A stretch of 36,207 nt of DNA from positions 1-36,207 of the forward strand of contig JADHUM010000048.1 of the NCBI GenBank assembly GCA_016784545.1, written 5' to 3'. Positions within the stretch are counted from its first letter, which is position 1. Every line of letters begins with the position of its first letter. Source of the DNA: Candidatus Neomarinimicrobiota bacterium. Its GTDB lineage: Bacteria > Fidelibacterota > UBA8477 > JABMPR01. The position numbers and the translations under genes are program-made. This document shows positions 18,232 to 26,803 of this stretch, piece after piece. The notes under the pieces are model-generated. The model was not told the origin of the DNA. It made no database searches and saw nothing but the letters and a program-made list of their open reading frames with translations.

Positions 18232-19260
18232 ATAAAACCTGTACTCCCCATATTATTAGCGTTTCTCATTCTCCTAGTGGTTGCTTGCGAAGGTTTCATT
18301 GTAAAACCAGCTGAATCAAATGGGAATGTAGCTGATTTCGAATCTGCCTGGCAACGCGTAGATGAGTTTTATCCACTGCTTGAAGAGAAAGGTATTGATT
18401 GGGATTCAGTTTACCAAAAGTTCAGACCTGAAGCTGAGTTAGCAAGGGGTGACGAAATTTACCAGATACTCAATGATTTGCTTAAGGAACTTAAAGATCC
18501 GCATATCTATTTCCAGACAGATGGGGGTGGTTTGGTCTATCCATATAAATCATATAGAATGATGAGAGACAGACACACTTATAGCCCGGAGCTTATAAGA
18601 GGATATGTTGATGAAGAGCTCATTCTTGCAGGTCGTGAAAAAATGGAATACTGTATCTTACCTGGGAATATTGGATACATTTACCTCTCGACCTTCGATT
18701 ATGACTATCTCATGGAAGATTTAGACGATGTGATGGATCATGTTAAAGACACAGGCGGTCTCATCATTGATGTCCGCAATAATGATGGTGGCGAGACGGA
18801 CAATATGAGAATTATCACCAGCAGATTCATTGAATCACCTCTAGAATTTCTCCAGGGTTCACTGAGAGGGGGTGTTCCTTATGATGACCCTCCGCTTGAA
18901 CCGGATTATTCCAAATACAGGTATACCAATGCAGTGGTCCTGCTAATTAATGGAGCTACTTTCAGCATGGGAGAACTCTTTTCAGAAGTTATGAAGCAGC
19001 TACCCAATGTTACACTTGTTGGAGACACTACGGCAGGGGGTGGGAATAGTGGGTTTGACGGGACTCTACTGAGTAAGGAATACTATCTCCCCAGTGGCAA
19101 ATTGATTATTGTCCCGACAACCAGTACATCTAGATACGATGGCGTACCAATTGAATGGAATGGTATTCCACCTGACACCCGAATTACTCAAGATGATCAG
19201 GGAGCGCAACTTGGTATTGACAACCAGCTTGAACATGCCATGGAATTGTTAACACAATGA
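18232..19260 (+). CDS. S41-family peptidase lipoprotein, probable AUA start
   Basis: This is a serine peptidase of the S41 (tail-specific/tricorn-like) family. In GTG-18277 numbering the conserved features are H76 (LKDPHIYF), the nucleophile-region serine S230 (NGATFSMGELF) with VGDTTAGG after it, and E293 (VPIEWNGIPPD). The CtpA-type lysine is missing, so the tricorn/IRBP-like Ser-His-Ser-Glu arrangement is more likely. The first usual start, GTG 18277, would cut away most of an evident lipoprotein signal (KPVLPILLAFLILLVVAC). No ATG, GTG or TTG exists in frame upstream. The ATA at 18232 stands 9 bases after AAGGAG (18217-18222) and gives an ideal signal with Cys18, so I use it; total 342 residues. 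The alternative is an ATG mutated to ATA, which would impair the gene. Confidence 0.75.
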   Translation: MKPVLPILLAFLILLVVACEGFIVKPAESNGNVADFESAWQRVDEFYPLLEEKGIDWDSVYQKFRPEAELARGDEIYQILNDLLKELKDPHIYFQTDGGGLVYPYKSYRMMRDRHTYSPELIRGYVDEELILAGREKMEYCILPGNIGYIYLSTFDYDYLMEDLDDVMDHVKDTGGLIIDVRNNDGGETDNMRIITSRFIESPLEFLQGSLRGGVPYDDPPLEPDYSKYRYTNAVVLLINGATFSMGELFSEVMKQLPNVTLVGDTTAGGGNSGFDGTLLSKEYYLPSGKLIIVPTTSTSRYDGVPIEWNGIPPDTRITQDDQGAQLGIDNQLEHAMELLTQ

Positions 19261-19459
19261 AAGAATTATTCGTGGAGTAAAAGCCTAAAGAGATTAACAC
19301 GAACTCTTGGAGTGGTGGTTACCAGTTACAGGGCAATTCAACCCTTATTCGTATCATTTTTCCACTCAACGAAACACAACCGCGGATTTGATATATAAAA
19401 CTAAATTTATCCAATCGATATACTCGACCTGAACCATAGCTTGGTGATCAGGATTGAAA

Positions 19460-19494
19460 ATGCGTCAATGAAACACCACCTATCATGTATTTAA
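19460..19494 (+). other. Overlapping mini-ORFs in front of the TonB receptor
   Basis: AGGA (19450-19453) precedes ATG 19460, which opens MRQ-stop (19460-19471). Overlapping it by ATGA, ATG 19468 opens MKHHLSCI-stop (19468-19494). The receptor ATG (19485) lies inside that second frame and has no ribosome-binding site of its own. This arrangement would allow coupled re-initiation, but chance is equally possible. Confidence 0.25.
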
Positions 19495-21905
19495 ACTTAA
19501 ATATATCTGTTGCTGTCGTTTTCCTAATCAGTGCCAATTTGACCGGGCATGTAGAAGCTCAAACACTTCAAGCCACCAATATCATACCGGAAAAGTTACC
19601 TGAACTGTTAACTCCAGTCCCTGGCTTCACATCTGGATCGATCCAGGGGATTGTAACTGATAGTAAAACTGGTGATCCCCTTCCAGGAGTGAATCTCATA
19701 CTATCAGATACTTATTTGGGTGCAGTGACCAATCAGGCTGGTCGATTTGAGATCACTCAAGTTCAACCAGGTAGGCATAAAGTTGTGGCCACTATGATGG
19801 GTTATGAGCCTGCTCAAATCAGCGGAATCGTTTCAGATGGCGATTCATATATCGAGATAGAATTTGTGTTGGAGCAAAATGTTATTTCACTTGATGAGAT
19901 CGTAGTCTCACCAGGACATTTCTCAATGCTTGAGAAAATCCCTAGCAGCAGACATAGCCTCTCAGCTGAAGAAATCCACAGTTTTCCACAATTGGGTGAA
20001 GATATATATCGAGCCATTTCTCGTTTACCAGGAATCTCCAGTAACGACATCGCAGCTGGTTTTTACATCCGGGGTGGCCAACAGAATGAAACCCTTGTCC
20101 TAATTGATGGCATGGAAATATTTAATCCATTCCACCTGAAGATACAGGATGGATTTTTGAGCTTTATTGATGTGGAAGCAATCCGTGGAATCGAAATGAT
20201 GACCGGTGCTTTCCCGGCTGATTATGGTAACCGGCTTAGCGGAGTATTCAGTTTGAAAACCATCACGACTCAGCCCCATCGGAAGCGTACTTCTATAGCA
20301 ATCAGCTTCCTGAACACCCGCTTTATTTCTGAAAACAGTTTCGCTCAAGGTCGAGGTCAATGGACACTTGTCGCTCGCAGGGGATACATTGATCTGTTGC
20401 TCCAGGGGATAGATCAAGATGTAGATGCTCCTGTTTACTATGACATTCTGGGTAAGCTTCATTATAGTCTCAATCCCAGGCATAGTTTGTCAGCACACAT
20501 TCTTATGGCATTCGATCGATGGGATGGCGTTATTGATCCCCTTGAATTCAAGACTCGCAACGACAACAGCTATACCTGGCTGACACTATTAAGTCAATGG
20601 AATAGTGATCTGAAATCCAGAACATTGGTATCCAGCGGGGGCTACGGGGATAAACTATTCATGAATGCGACCAACACAGATGACAAAGATGAGAGGGATT
20701 CAGTTCTAAATGTTATGGATCAAAGAGTTCTCCATTTCTTTGGCCTGAAACAGGATTGGACCTTAAACGTTTCTGATAATCATCTTCTGAGGTGTGGGTA
20801 TGATGCAAAGAACTATAGCTCGCATATCAACTACTATCACCGCGACTGGGTTATCAAGGGGCTTTTGGATACATATTTTACCAGTGGTTATAACATTGAA
20901 TCCAGATATAGTCTGAGAAATGGAATTGAATTTAGCGGATATCTGGCAGATCGTTTTCGTCTTGGGGATCCGGTTGCTGTGGAAATTGGTCTGAGATATG
21001 ATCAAAGCAACTGGACCAACGATAGTAACTGGAGTCCCCGGATCAATCTCGTTTATAATCTAGCTGGCAATTCGTCAATTCGCCTGGGCTGGGGGTATTA
21101 TTATCAAACTCAAAGTCTTACACAAGGTCTTGGTCTATATGGTGATTCTGAGTTTTACCCCGCTGAAAGATCAGAACACCGGGTAATCGGTTTTGAACAT
21201 GAATTATCAGGAGGCAACCTGCTAAGAGTAGAGGCATACCAGAAAGTACTAACTGGATTACGCCCTCATTATATTACCTGGGGAGAGAGTACCTTAAGAC
21301 CCATTCCCATGGTAGATGAAGATCGTGTTCGCCTGGAACCAGAGGGTGGAGAAGCCCTTGGACTTGAGTTCTATTTGAGCCGTGAAAATGGCCATGCTTT
21401 TAACTACTGGTTTAGCTATACACTCTCAAAAACCCGTGAAAGAATCGAAGGTCATTGGATACCCCGCTTCAATGATCAACTGCATACTGTCTACTGTGAT
21501 TTATCATGGACACCAAATGTCAAGTGGCGTTTCAATTTGGCCTGGCAATATCACACAGGCTGGCCATATACCTTACCCGAAGTGATTGATCTCCATTTAT
21601 CTGGGAATGGCAGCTGGGATTGGCGATTAGGTCCCGGACCATTATATACCGAGAGGTTTCCGGCTTATAATCGAGCAGACCTGCGGATTAATCGTTCATT
21701 CCAAACTAAACATGGCCGATTAACAGGTTTTATCGAAATCAGGAATGTTTTGAACACTTATAACCCTCGAAAATATTTATATAATGGTGTCATAGTTTCA
21801 GAACCTGACGGCTCGGATGAACCCGAAATCTCCATCCAGCGCTATGAAACAAATAATTGGTTGGGTTTGCTGCCATCATTCGGAATTAAATGGGATCTAT
21901 TGTGA
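19485..21905 (+). CDS. TonB-dependent receptor with N-terminal carboxypeptidase-regulatory domain
   Basis: This 806-residue outer-membrane transporter has a signal peptide at 1-25 (cut after VEA). A carboxypeptidase-regulatory-like beta-sandwich follows (about 52-130: GIVTDSKTGDPLPGVNL, then GRFEITQVQPG). The plug domain runs from about 150 to 260 (GFYIRGGQQNETLVLIDGM and ADYGNRLSGVFSLKT). A 22-strand-type barrel makes up the rest, ending FGIKWDLL. It would import a large or scarce ligand using TonB energy; the ligand cannot be read from the sequence. No SusD partner is adjacent, so it is not a classic Sus pair. Its end overlaps the serine hydrolase gene by 16 bases, implying cotranscription. 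The ATG at 19485 lacks a ribosome-binding site. Confidence 0.9.
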   Translation: MYLNLNISVAVVFLISANLTGHVEAQTLQATNIIPEKLPELLTPVPGFTSGSIQGIVTDSKTGDPLPGVNLILSDTYLGAVTNQAGRFEITQVQPGRHKVVATMMGYEPAQISGIVSDGDSYIEIEFVLEQNVISLDEIVVSPGHFSMLEKIPSSRHSLSAEEIHSFPQLGEDIYRAISRLPGISSNDIAAGFYIRGGQQNETLVLIDGMEIFNPFHLKIQDGFLSFIDVEAIRGIEMMTGAFPADYGNRLSGVFSLKTITTQPHRKRTSIAISFLNTRFISENSFAQGRGQWTLVARRGYIDLLLQGIDQDVDAPVYYDILGKLHYSLNPRHSLSAHILMAFDRWDGVIDPLEFKTRNDNSYTWLTLLSQWNSDLKSRTLVSSGGYGDKLFMNATNTDDKDERDSVLNVMDQRVLHFFGLKQDWTLNVSDNHLLRCGYDAKNYSSHINYYHRDWVIKGLLDTYFTSGYNIESRYSLRNGIEFSGYLADRFRLGDPVAVEIGLRYDQSNWTNDSNWSPRINLVYNLAGNSSIRLGWGYYYQTQSLTQGLGLYGDSEFYPAERSEHRVIGFEHELSGGNLLRVEAYQKVLTGLRPHYITWGESTLRPIPMVDEDRVRLEPEGGEALGLEFYLSRENGHAFNYWFSYTLSKTRERIEGHWIPRFNDQLHTVYCDLSWTPNVKWRFNLAWQYHTGWPYTLPEVIDLHLSGNGSWDWRLGPGPLYTERFPAYNRADLRINRSFQTKHGRLTGFIEIRNVLNTYNPRKYLYNGVIVSEPDGSDEPEISIQRYETNNWLGLLPSFGIKWDLL

Positions 21906-23029
21906 TTACCAGTCCCAAAAATATGTGTTTCAGAGCATCTGCTAAGACTTATACCCTCATTTTTTCAGGATTGATCCTTGCCGCATTTATCAGCTCATGC
22001 ACTGAATCATTTGACGATCATCAATCCAACTACCCCTCCGCTGAAGTCCAGGGTTTAAACGGGAAGGCATTGGAATGGCTGGTGGATGATATTGATGCCG
22101 GCACCTATGGCCAGATCAAGAGTCTTGTTATCATGCGCAACAATCAGCTTGTCCTGGAGGAATATTTCAACGGCGCTTCCCAATCTGAGCAGCAGACAAT
22201 GTATTCTGTGACAAAAAGCGTCTTATCAGCTCTGTTCGGGATAGCCCTCTCTCAAGGACAAATTGAATCACTGGATGAACCCATGTTGAACTACTTCAAG
22301 GAATACGATGATATCCAAAATATGAATGCGTGGAAAGAACAGATTACAATTAGACATTTGCTGGGGATGTCAGCAGGTTTTGAATGGAATGAATTGGATT
22401 TGCCTTACTCCGATAACGCTAATATTTACAACTTATGGAATCAAGCTGAAGATAAAATACAATTTGTCCTGGATCGACCCGTTATCGCCCAACCTGGAAC
22501 AAAAACCAATTACAACACAGGTCTCAGCCAGTTGCTGTCAATAATTCTTACTAAATGCACGGGCCAGTCAGCCAGTGATTTTGCAGCTGAAAACTTATTC
22601 AATCATTTGGAAATTATGGAATGGTCCTGGTCAGCAATGAACGAATCTGTCAGCAATGGTGGATTTGGCCTTAGGCTCACAGCCTTAGACATGGCAAAAT
22701 TCGGACAACTTTTCCTGGATCAGGGTTCTCTGGATTCACTTCAAGTGATTCCTACAGAATGGGTGAATATTTCAACTGATAGTTTGAGTGCAATGAATAT
22801 CTGGACAAATTATGGTTACCACTGGTGGAGCTATTCAAACAGAATGGTGGTATCAGGTCTGCTAAATAAATCAGATATCTATTATGCTGCTGGTTTCGGT
22901 GGACAGATACTCTGGATTGATCCGTATTATGACATGGTAATGGCTGTGACGTCTCGCAACGGAGATGATTATAGTAGGTCCGAAGCGATTCTGTGGGATT
23001 ACCTGTCTAATATTGTAGTTGATAAATAA
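21890..23029 (+). CDS. Serine hydrolase lipoprotein (beta-lactamase class C / PBP4*-like)
   Basis: This 379-residue protein is of the beta-lactamase-related serine hydrolase family, which includes DD-peptidases, esterases and peptide hydrolases. The nucleophile motif SVTK (S106-K109), the tyrosine motif Y208-N-T, and GFGGQ (about 335-339, in place of the KTG/HTG motif) are present. The signal ends in the lipobox ISSC (Cys37), so it is membrane-anchored. An alternative ATG at 21923 gives a more usual signal length. It overlaps the end of the TonB receptor gene by 16 bases, so the two are likely cotranscribed and may act on the same substrate. A terminator follows at 23053. Confidence 0.85.
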   Translation: MGSIVITSPKNMCFRASAKTYTLIFSGLILAAFISSCTESFDDHQSNYPSAEVQGLNGKALEWLVDDIDAGTYGQIKSLVIMRNNQLVLEEYFNGASQSEQQTMYSVTKSVLSALFGIALSQGQIESLDEPMLNYFKEYDDIQNMNAWKEQITIRHLLGMSAGFEWNELDLPYSDNANIYNLWNQAEDKIQFVLDRPVIAQPGTKTNYNTGLSQLLSIILTKCTGQSASDFAAENLFNHLEIMEWSWSAMNESVSNGGFGLRLTALDMAKFGQLFLDQGSLDSLQVIPTEWVNISTDSLSAMNIWTNYGYHWWSYSNRMVVSGLLNKSDIYYAAGFGGQILWIDPYYDMVMAVTSRNGDDYSRSEAILWDYLSNIVVDK

Positions 23030-23052
23030 ATCAGCTGGTGTGGTAAGATTGA

Positions 23053-23084
23053 AAGCTCTGGATGATATCCCTGGCTTCTTTTTT
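23053..23084 (+). terminator. Terminator after the serine hydrolase gene
   Basis: AAGC/GCTT and GGAT/ATCC form an interrupted stem around a GAT loop, followed by CTTTTTTCC. It lies 25 bases after the stop codon. The stem has an internal loop, so strength is moderate. Confidence 0.6.
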
Positions 23085-23096
23085 CCCCTTATTGAC

Positions 23097-23126
23097 CAGG
23101 TTCAAAAACCAAGGTTTATGAACCTG
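23097..23126. promoter_or_regulatory. 30-bp near-perfect palindrome
   Basis: CAGGTTCA (23097-23104) mirrors TGAACCTG (23119-23126), and inside it AAACC mirrors GGTTT across a two-base centre, with a single mismatched pair. No T run follows on either strand, so a second terminator is unlikely. Lying about 120 bases before the Cys-rich gene and right after the terminator, it may be an operator of the metal-like operon. Confidence 0.5.
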
Positions 23127-23245
23127 TAAAATCGCACTTTATTTATGAGACATCTTTTTGAGTAACATTCATGTACATCATCTGAGGTGTATATCCATTC
23201 GGAATCATTGCTTCCAATCAGGTTTGTTCGTTTTAGATTGATAAT

Positions 23246-23617
23246 ATGAAAAGGCTCCTTAATCTTAGTATCTCTCTGCTGGTCATATTCCAACCACTTG
23301 ACTCAAGCATTCTGGATTGTGAGGATTGCCTGACTGAGTCATCACCTATGAGTGTAAATGGTCATTTTGATGGATATGAGGTCTCAGATTGTGAGGATTG
23401 TTGCTCCTTGGCAGAATACGATGCTTGCTGTACCCCTGATATTGTCAGTGCTCAATTATTCATATTTACGCGAGACTTCTCTTATCGCGGGCCAATGGGG
23501 TTTCTTCCTCCACATATTGATAAGGTTATAAACCAGACACAATTTTCCTTCTTCCAAGAGGATGCTTTACCTGATCCAGTTCATCGGATCCATCATGCTC
23601 ATCCCTTAATCATTTAA
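23246..23617 (+). CDS. Small secreted Cys-rich protein of the HMA operon
   Basis: This 123-residue protein has a clear signal peptide (MKRLLNLSISLLVIFQP, cut near residue 21). Seven cysteines lie in CEDC (25-28), CEDCC (49-53) and CC (61-62), and the C-terminus is His-rich (RIHHAHPLII). The layout, a small secreted thiol-rich peptide at the head of a metal-related set, matches the small His/Cys-rich protein before the RND operon, although the sequences are not clearly alike. Metal binding in the periplasm is inferred. It could equally be a disulfide-stabilised peptide. No ribosome-binding site is obvious before the ATG. The gap to the next gene is 173 bases. Confidence 0.6.
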   Translation: MKRLLNLSISLLVIFQPLDSSILDCEDCLTESSPMSVNGHFDGYEVSDCEDCCSLAEYDACCTPDIVSAQLFIFTRDFSYRGPMGFLPPHIDKVINQTQFSFFQEDALPDPVHRIHHAHPLII

Positions 23618-23790
23618 AATCCAAACAATTTGTGGGACTTCATGCAGGGAGTTTGTACTCCTCTACAGGAAGTGTCTAAGGTCAAAGTCTCTCATCAGGG
23701 AAGGTTATGCTCGCGGGGGTAATAGTTTAGACCCATGGAGAGCCATATTATTGTGAGTTCAAAACTAAAAAAATATAGAAAGAAATTGAA

Positions 23791-24117
23791 ATGAATAATT
23801 ATAAGCTAATAGCGACCCTTGTTATTGCAGCTACCCTTCTAATGTCATGCGGTAGTAAACCTGAATCCGCACTCCCTGAAGATTGGGCAGGTCGTGGTGA
23901 AATTCGAGTATATGAAGTATTCGGAATGGATTGCCCTGGGTGCCATGGTGGGCTTGAGAAGCAGTTGAATGCACTTGAAGGTGTTGTAGAATCCAGGGCG
24001 GACTGGACCTCTCAGCAAGTAATGGTATTGGTTGAAGTGGGCGTTGAAGTGTCTGATGCAAATATTCATGAGGGTATGAAGCGGGCTAACTTCACCCCTG
24101 GGGAACGGTTGCAGTAA
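23791..24117 (+). CDS. Lipoprotein with a heavy-metal-associated (HMA) domain
   Basis: This 108-residue protein has a lipoprotein signal (LLMSC, Cys20). The rest is an HMA fold like those of MerP and copper chaperones: YEVFGMDCPGCHGGLEKQL holds the metal pair C48-P-G-C51, followed by LEGVVESRADW and a second strand pair. CPGC is known from soft-metal chaperones of this fold. A membrane-anchored periplasmic HMA protein would take up or deliver Cu(I), Hg(II) or a similar ion. Its stop overlaps the next start (TAATG, one base), indicating translational coupling. AAAG just upstream is a weak ribosome-binding site. Confidence 0.82.
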   Translation: MNNYKLIATLVIAATLLMSCGSKPESALPEDWAGRGEIRVYEVFGMDCPGCHGGLEKQLNALEGVVESRADWTSQQVMVLVEVGVEVSDANIHEGMKRANFTPGERLQ

Positions 24118-24977
24118 TGTCAATCTTCAATAAAATGAAGCAACACTCCTTTAACTGGCTATTGTTAGGTATCCTAATTCTGGCAGGGGAGAGCTCAGCC
24201 GCAGGCATCAGTGTCGACGCAGGTTTAACCCCAGCTGAGAACAGGTGGATGATTCGCGTTCAGTCACGCCAGATGGGTGCCACATCCCAGCCATCGACTC
24301 CAACACGTCAAATGAAATTACAGGCCAACGTTTTTATGGCTGCCTATGGTCTCAGGCCAAATGTTACCATAATTGGAATGCAAGGTTGGTTGAATAAAGA
24401 GATGACCATGATGGGGGTTGTGAACAATAGCACTGGTCTCGCAGATTTCAATCTGCTTGTCAAGTATCTTATACATAGAACCAACACCAGATACCAAACA
24501 CTTGGTATTGCTGCCACGGCAAAACTGACTTTGCCCACTGGCGAGGACGGTTTTTCTGATGACTATTGGTCATTTGCACCCGGGCTCTACTTGTCCTTAA
24601 GGAGAGGTACCTGGGCATTTGATGGAAGCACAACCTATAGGGTACAGGATATCCTTTTCCAACAGGTCGAAATGACCAGGGGATGGGAATACTCCCTGGA
24701 TGGTGCGGTGGCGAGACAGCTTCCAGTAGGAGGATTAAAAAACATGGCGCTGGCACCGGTCTTGGAATTCAATTTTCTAGTAAATCGAAGGGATCGGCCT
24801 ACTGCAGTCGAGATGGACGATGCAGAATCAGTGGTCTTTTTATCACCAGGATTTAAGTACACCTATAGTTCTATGATTCTTGAGTCACTCATCCAGGCAC
24901 CGATTTGGCAAAAAATTCCTATTACCAGCTTGGAAAAGGATGTTCGTTGGCGTGTTGGATTGCGGTTCATGTTTTAA
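24117..24977 (+). CDS. Outer-membrane channel/transporter-like barrel protein
   Basis: This 286-residue protein has a signal peptide (about 1-29, cut after SSA) and a barrel pattern of alternating hydrophobic strands ending RVGLRFMF, with the terminal aromatic residue typical of outer-membrane barrels. The phrase LTLPTGEDGFSDDYWSFAPG resembles the PTGD-type segment of the MetA-pathway-of-phenol-degradation/transporter family, common next to metal-transport genes. Because translation is coupled to the HMA lipoprotein, the two probably work on the same ion. The direction of transport cannot be told. Confidence 0.7.
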   Translation: MSIFNKMKQHSFNWLLLGILILAGESSAAGISVDAGLTPAENRWMIRVQSRQMGATSQPSTPTRQMKLQANVFMAAYGLRPNVTIIGMQGWLNKEMTMMGVVNNSTGLADFNLLVKYLIHRTNTRYQTLGIAATAKLTLPTGEDGFSDDYWSFAPGLYLSLRRGTWAFDGSTTYRVQDILFQQVEMTRGWEYSLDGAVARQLPVGGLKNMALAPVLEFNFLVNRRDRPTAVEMDDAESVVFLSPGFKYTYSSMILESLIQAPIWQKIPITSLEKDVRWRVGLRFMF

Positions 24978-25487
24978 GAGATTGCTGGGGCTTTCCTTGT
25001 CTACAAATAGAACACCAAGGGACTTGTAGGAATATCTATGCTCAAAGCCACCATCCTAAGATCCAAAACATGGGCACTTTACATGCAAAAATGATAGTGG
25101 TTCATTAAATATGATGTGCAAATCATATGGATTGCACGGCAAATAGATCCATAAAGTAAATTTAGGTGATAATTGAAAGTGGCTGTGGATCAAGCTGTTA
25201 GAATGGTACTAGGGGCTCATCTGCATTCTACGAACGGCGATGAGTAAACCAGCCAATCTATGTCCTACGGACTGCGACTGTAAAAAAAATCTATAGTGTC
25301 GTATTTCTGCACAGACAGTATAAATGCCAATATATGCTAAAAATGGTTTAGTTACAGTAATACGTGAAAGTATATACAATTGGACTGAAATTTGCTAAAT
25401 CAGAGTTGTTGATATTTGTGAGTTGATAAACCATACGTCGGAGACCCCATGCAACCTCTCCGGCAAAGAATATAAAGGCATATAATT
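24978..25487. other. 510-base intergenic region before the dehydrogenase
   Basis: No gene with coding character was found. GCTGGGGCTTTCC right after the barrel gene is not a convincing terminator. The right end carries the leader hairpin described separately and should contain the promoter for the dehydrogenase operon. Boxes could not be assigned. Confidence 0.4.
25437..25464 (+). promoter_or_regulatory. Leader hairpin ahead of the glutamate dehydrogenase gene
   Basis: GTCGGAGA (25437-25444) pairs with TCTCCGGC (25457-25464), 8 pairs including one G-T, around a 12-base loop. It ends 23 bases before the start codon and directly precedes the AAAGG ribosome-binding site. No T run follows, so it is not a terminator; it may stabilise the mRNA or bind a protein. 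Confidence 0.4.
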
Positions 25488-26774
25488 ATGAGCAGCCCCT
25501 CTTTTAACGCTTTTGGAATGGCTCAATCTCAGTTTGATAATATCGCTGAAATGCTCGATTTGGATCAGGCTTCCAGGGATTTACTCAGAACTCCTATGAG
25601 AGAATACCACTTCAACATCCCAATCCGCATGGATGATGGAAACATGAAGATATTCAGGGGCTTCCGCGTTCAGCACAATGATGCCCGTGGTCCAGGTAAG
25701 GGAGGTGTCCGATTTCATCCCATGGAGACCATTGACACGGTTAGAGCGCTTTCGATGTGGATGACATGGAAAACTGCTGCAGTGGATATCCCACTTGGTG
25801 GGAGTAAAGGTGGGGTCATCTGTGATCCACACAATTTGAGTTTGCATGAACAAGAGCAAATATGTCGTGGATGGGTACGGCAGATAGCTCGAAATCTTGG
25901 ACCAGTTACGGATATTCCAGCACCAGATGTAATGACCAATGCTCAGCATATGTTGTGGATGCTGGATGAATATGAGACGATTTTCGGCGGTCGTTATCCT
26001 GGCTTTATTACCGGAAAACCTATAGGTGTTGGTGGATCTTTGGGACGTAAAGAAGCCACCGGGTATGGTGTGGTCATTACTTTACGTGAAATGCTCAAGG
26101 AAATGAATATCAGACCGATGGACACTACTGCCAGTATTCAAGGATTTGGCAATGTCTCTCAATATGCTATAGAATTGTACCATCAATTAGGTGGCAAGAC
26201 GATTTGTGTCTCAAGCTGGGATCAAGAGGATCAAAAGTCATACTCCTTTAGGAAAAAAGATGGGATAGACCTTGAGGCACTACAAGGTATTACCAATTCT
26301 TTTGGTGGAATCGATAAGCAGAAAGCACAAGATATTGGTTACGAAGTTCTGGCAGGGGATGACTGGCTAAAACAGGATGTAGATATCTTAATTCCGGCTG
26401 CGATGGAGAATCAGATAACCAAAGACAACGTAGAGAGTATCAGTAATCAAGTAAAAATAATTGCTGAAGGTGCCAATGGTCCAACTGAACCCGGAGCCGA
26501 TGTAATTATTAAGAACCGCGGCATTCAAATTATCCCTGACCTCATTGCTAATGCCGGTGGTGTGACTTGCAGCTACTTCGAACAGGTTCAGAATAATATG
26601 AACTATTATTGGCCGCGTGATGAGGTGTTGAGTAAGCTGGATGCAAAGATGACCACTTCCTATATTGCTGTAAGTAAGCTATCCAAAAATAAGAAATTAT
26701 ATATGCGAGATGCTGCCTATGTCATTGCAATTGGACGAGTCGTTCAGGCATCTAAAGATCGTGGGTGGATTTAA
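25488..26774 (+). CDS. gdhA: Glutamate dehydrogenase (Glu/Leu/Phe/Val family)
   Basis: This 428-residue enzyme interconverts glutamate and 2-oxoglutarate plus ammonia with NAD(P). The length suits the hexameric small type. The substrate lysines are visible: K71 (GPGKGGVRFHP), K95 (WMTWKTAAVDIPLGG) and K107 (GGSKGG). The catalytic aspartate region is D147 (IPAPDV). The Rossmann part starts near 180 (TGYGV) with GFGNVSQ as the nucleotide loop. Coenzyme preference cannot be read safely. A related substrate (leucine, valine) is not excluded by sequence alone. AAAGG before ATG 25488 is the ribosome-binding site. It is the first gene of a set with the two PPDK-like genes; the gap to the next likely start is 29 bases. 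Confidence 0.9.
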   Translation: MSSPSFNAFGMAQSQFDNIAEMLDLDQASRDLLRTPMREYHFNIPIRMDDGNMKIFRGFRVQHNDARGPGKGGVRFHPMETIDTVRALSMWMTWKTAAVDIPLGGSKGGVICDPHNLSLHEQEQICRGWVRQIARNLGPVTDIPAPDVMTNAQHMLWMLDEYETIFGGRYPGFITGKPIGVGGSLGRKEATGYGVVITLREMLKEMNIRPMDTTASIQGFGNVSQYAIELYHQLGGKTICVSSWDQEDQKSYSFRKKDGIDLEALQGITNSFGGIDKQKAQDIGYEVLAGDDWLKQDVDILIPAAMENQITKDNVESISNQVKIIAEGANGPTEPGADVIIKNRGIQIIPDLIANAGGVTCSYFEQVQNNMNYYWPRDEVLSKLDAKMTTSYIAVSKLSKNKKLYMRDAAYVIAIGRVVQASKDRGWI

Positions 26775-26803
26775 AGGGCGCCCTAAAAGGAAGGTGGTCC
26801 AAA

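Noticed and set aside
26765-26803. GTG 26765 as start of the first PPDK-like gene
   Set aside because: It lies inside the dehydrogenase gene without a ribosome-binding site, whereas ATG 26804 has AAGGAAGG at good spacing.
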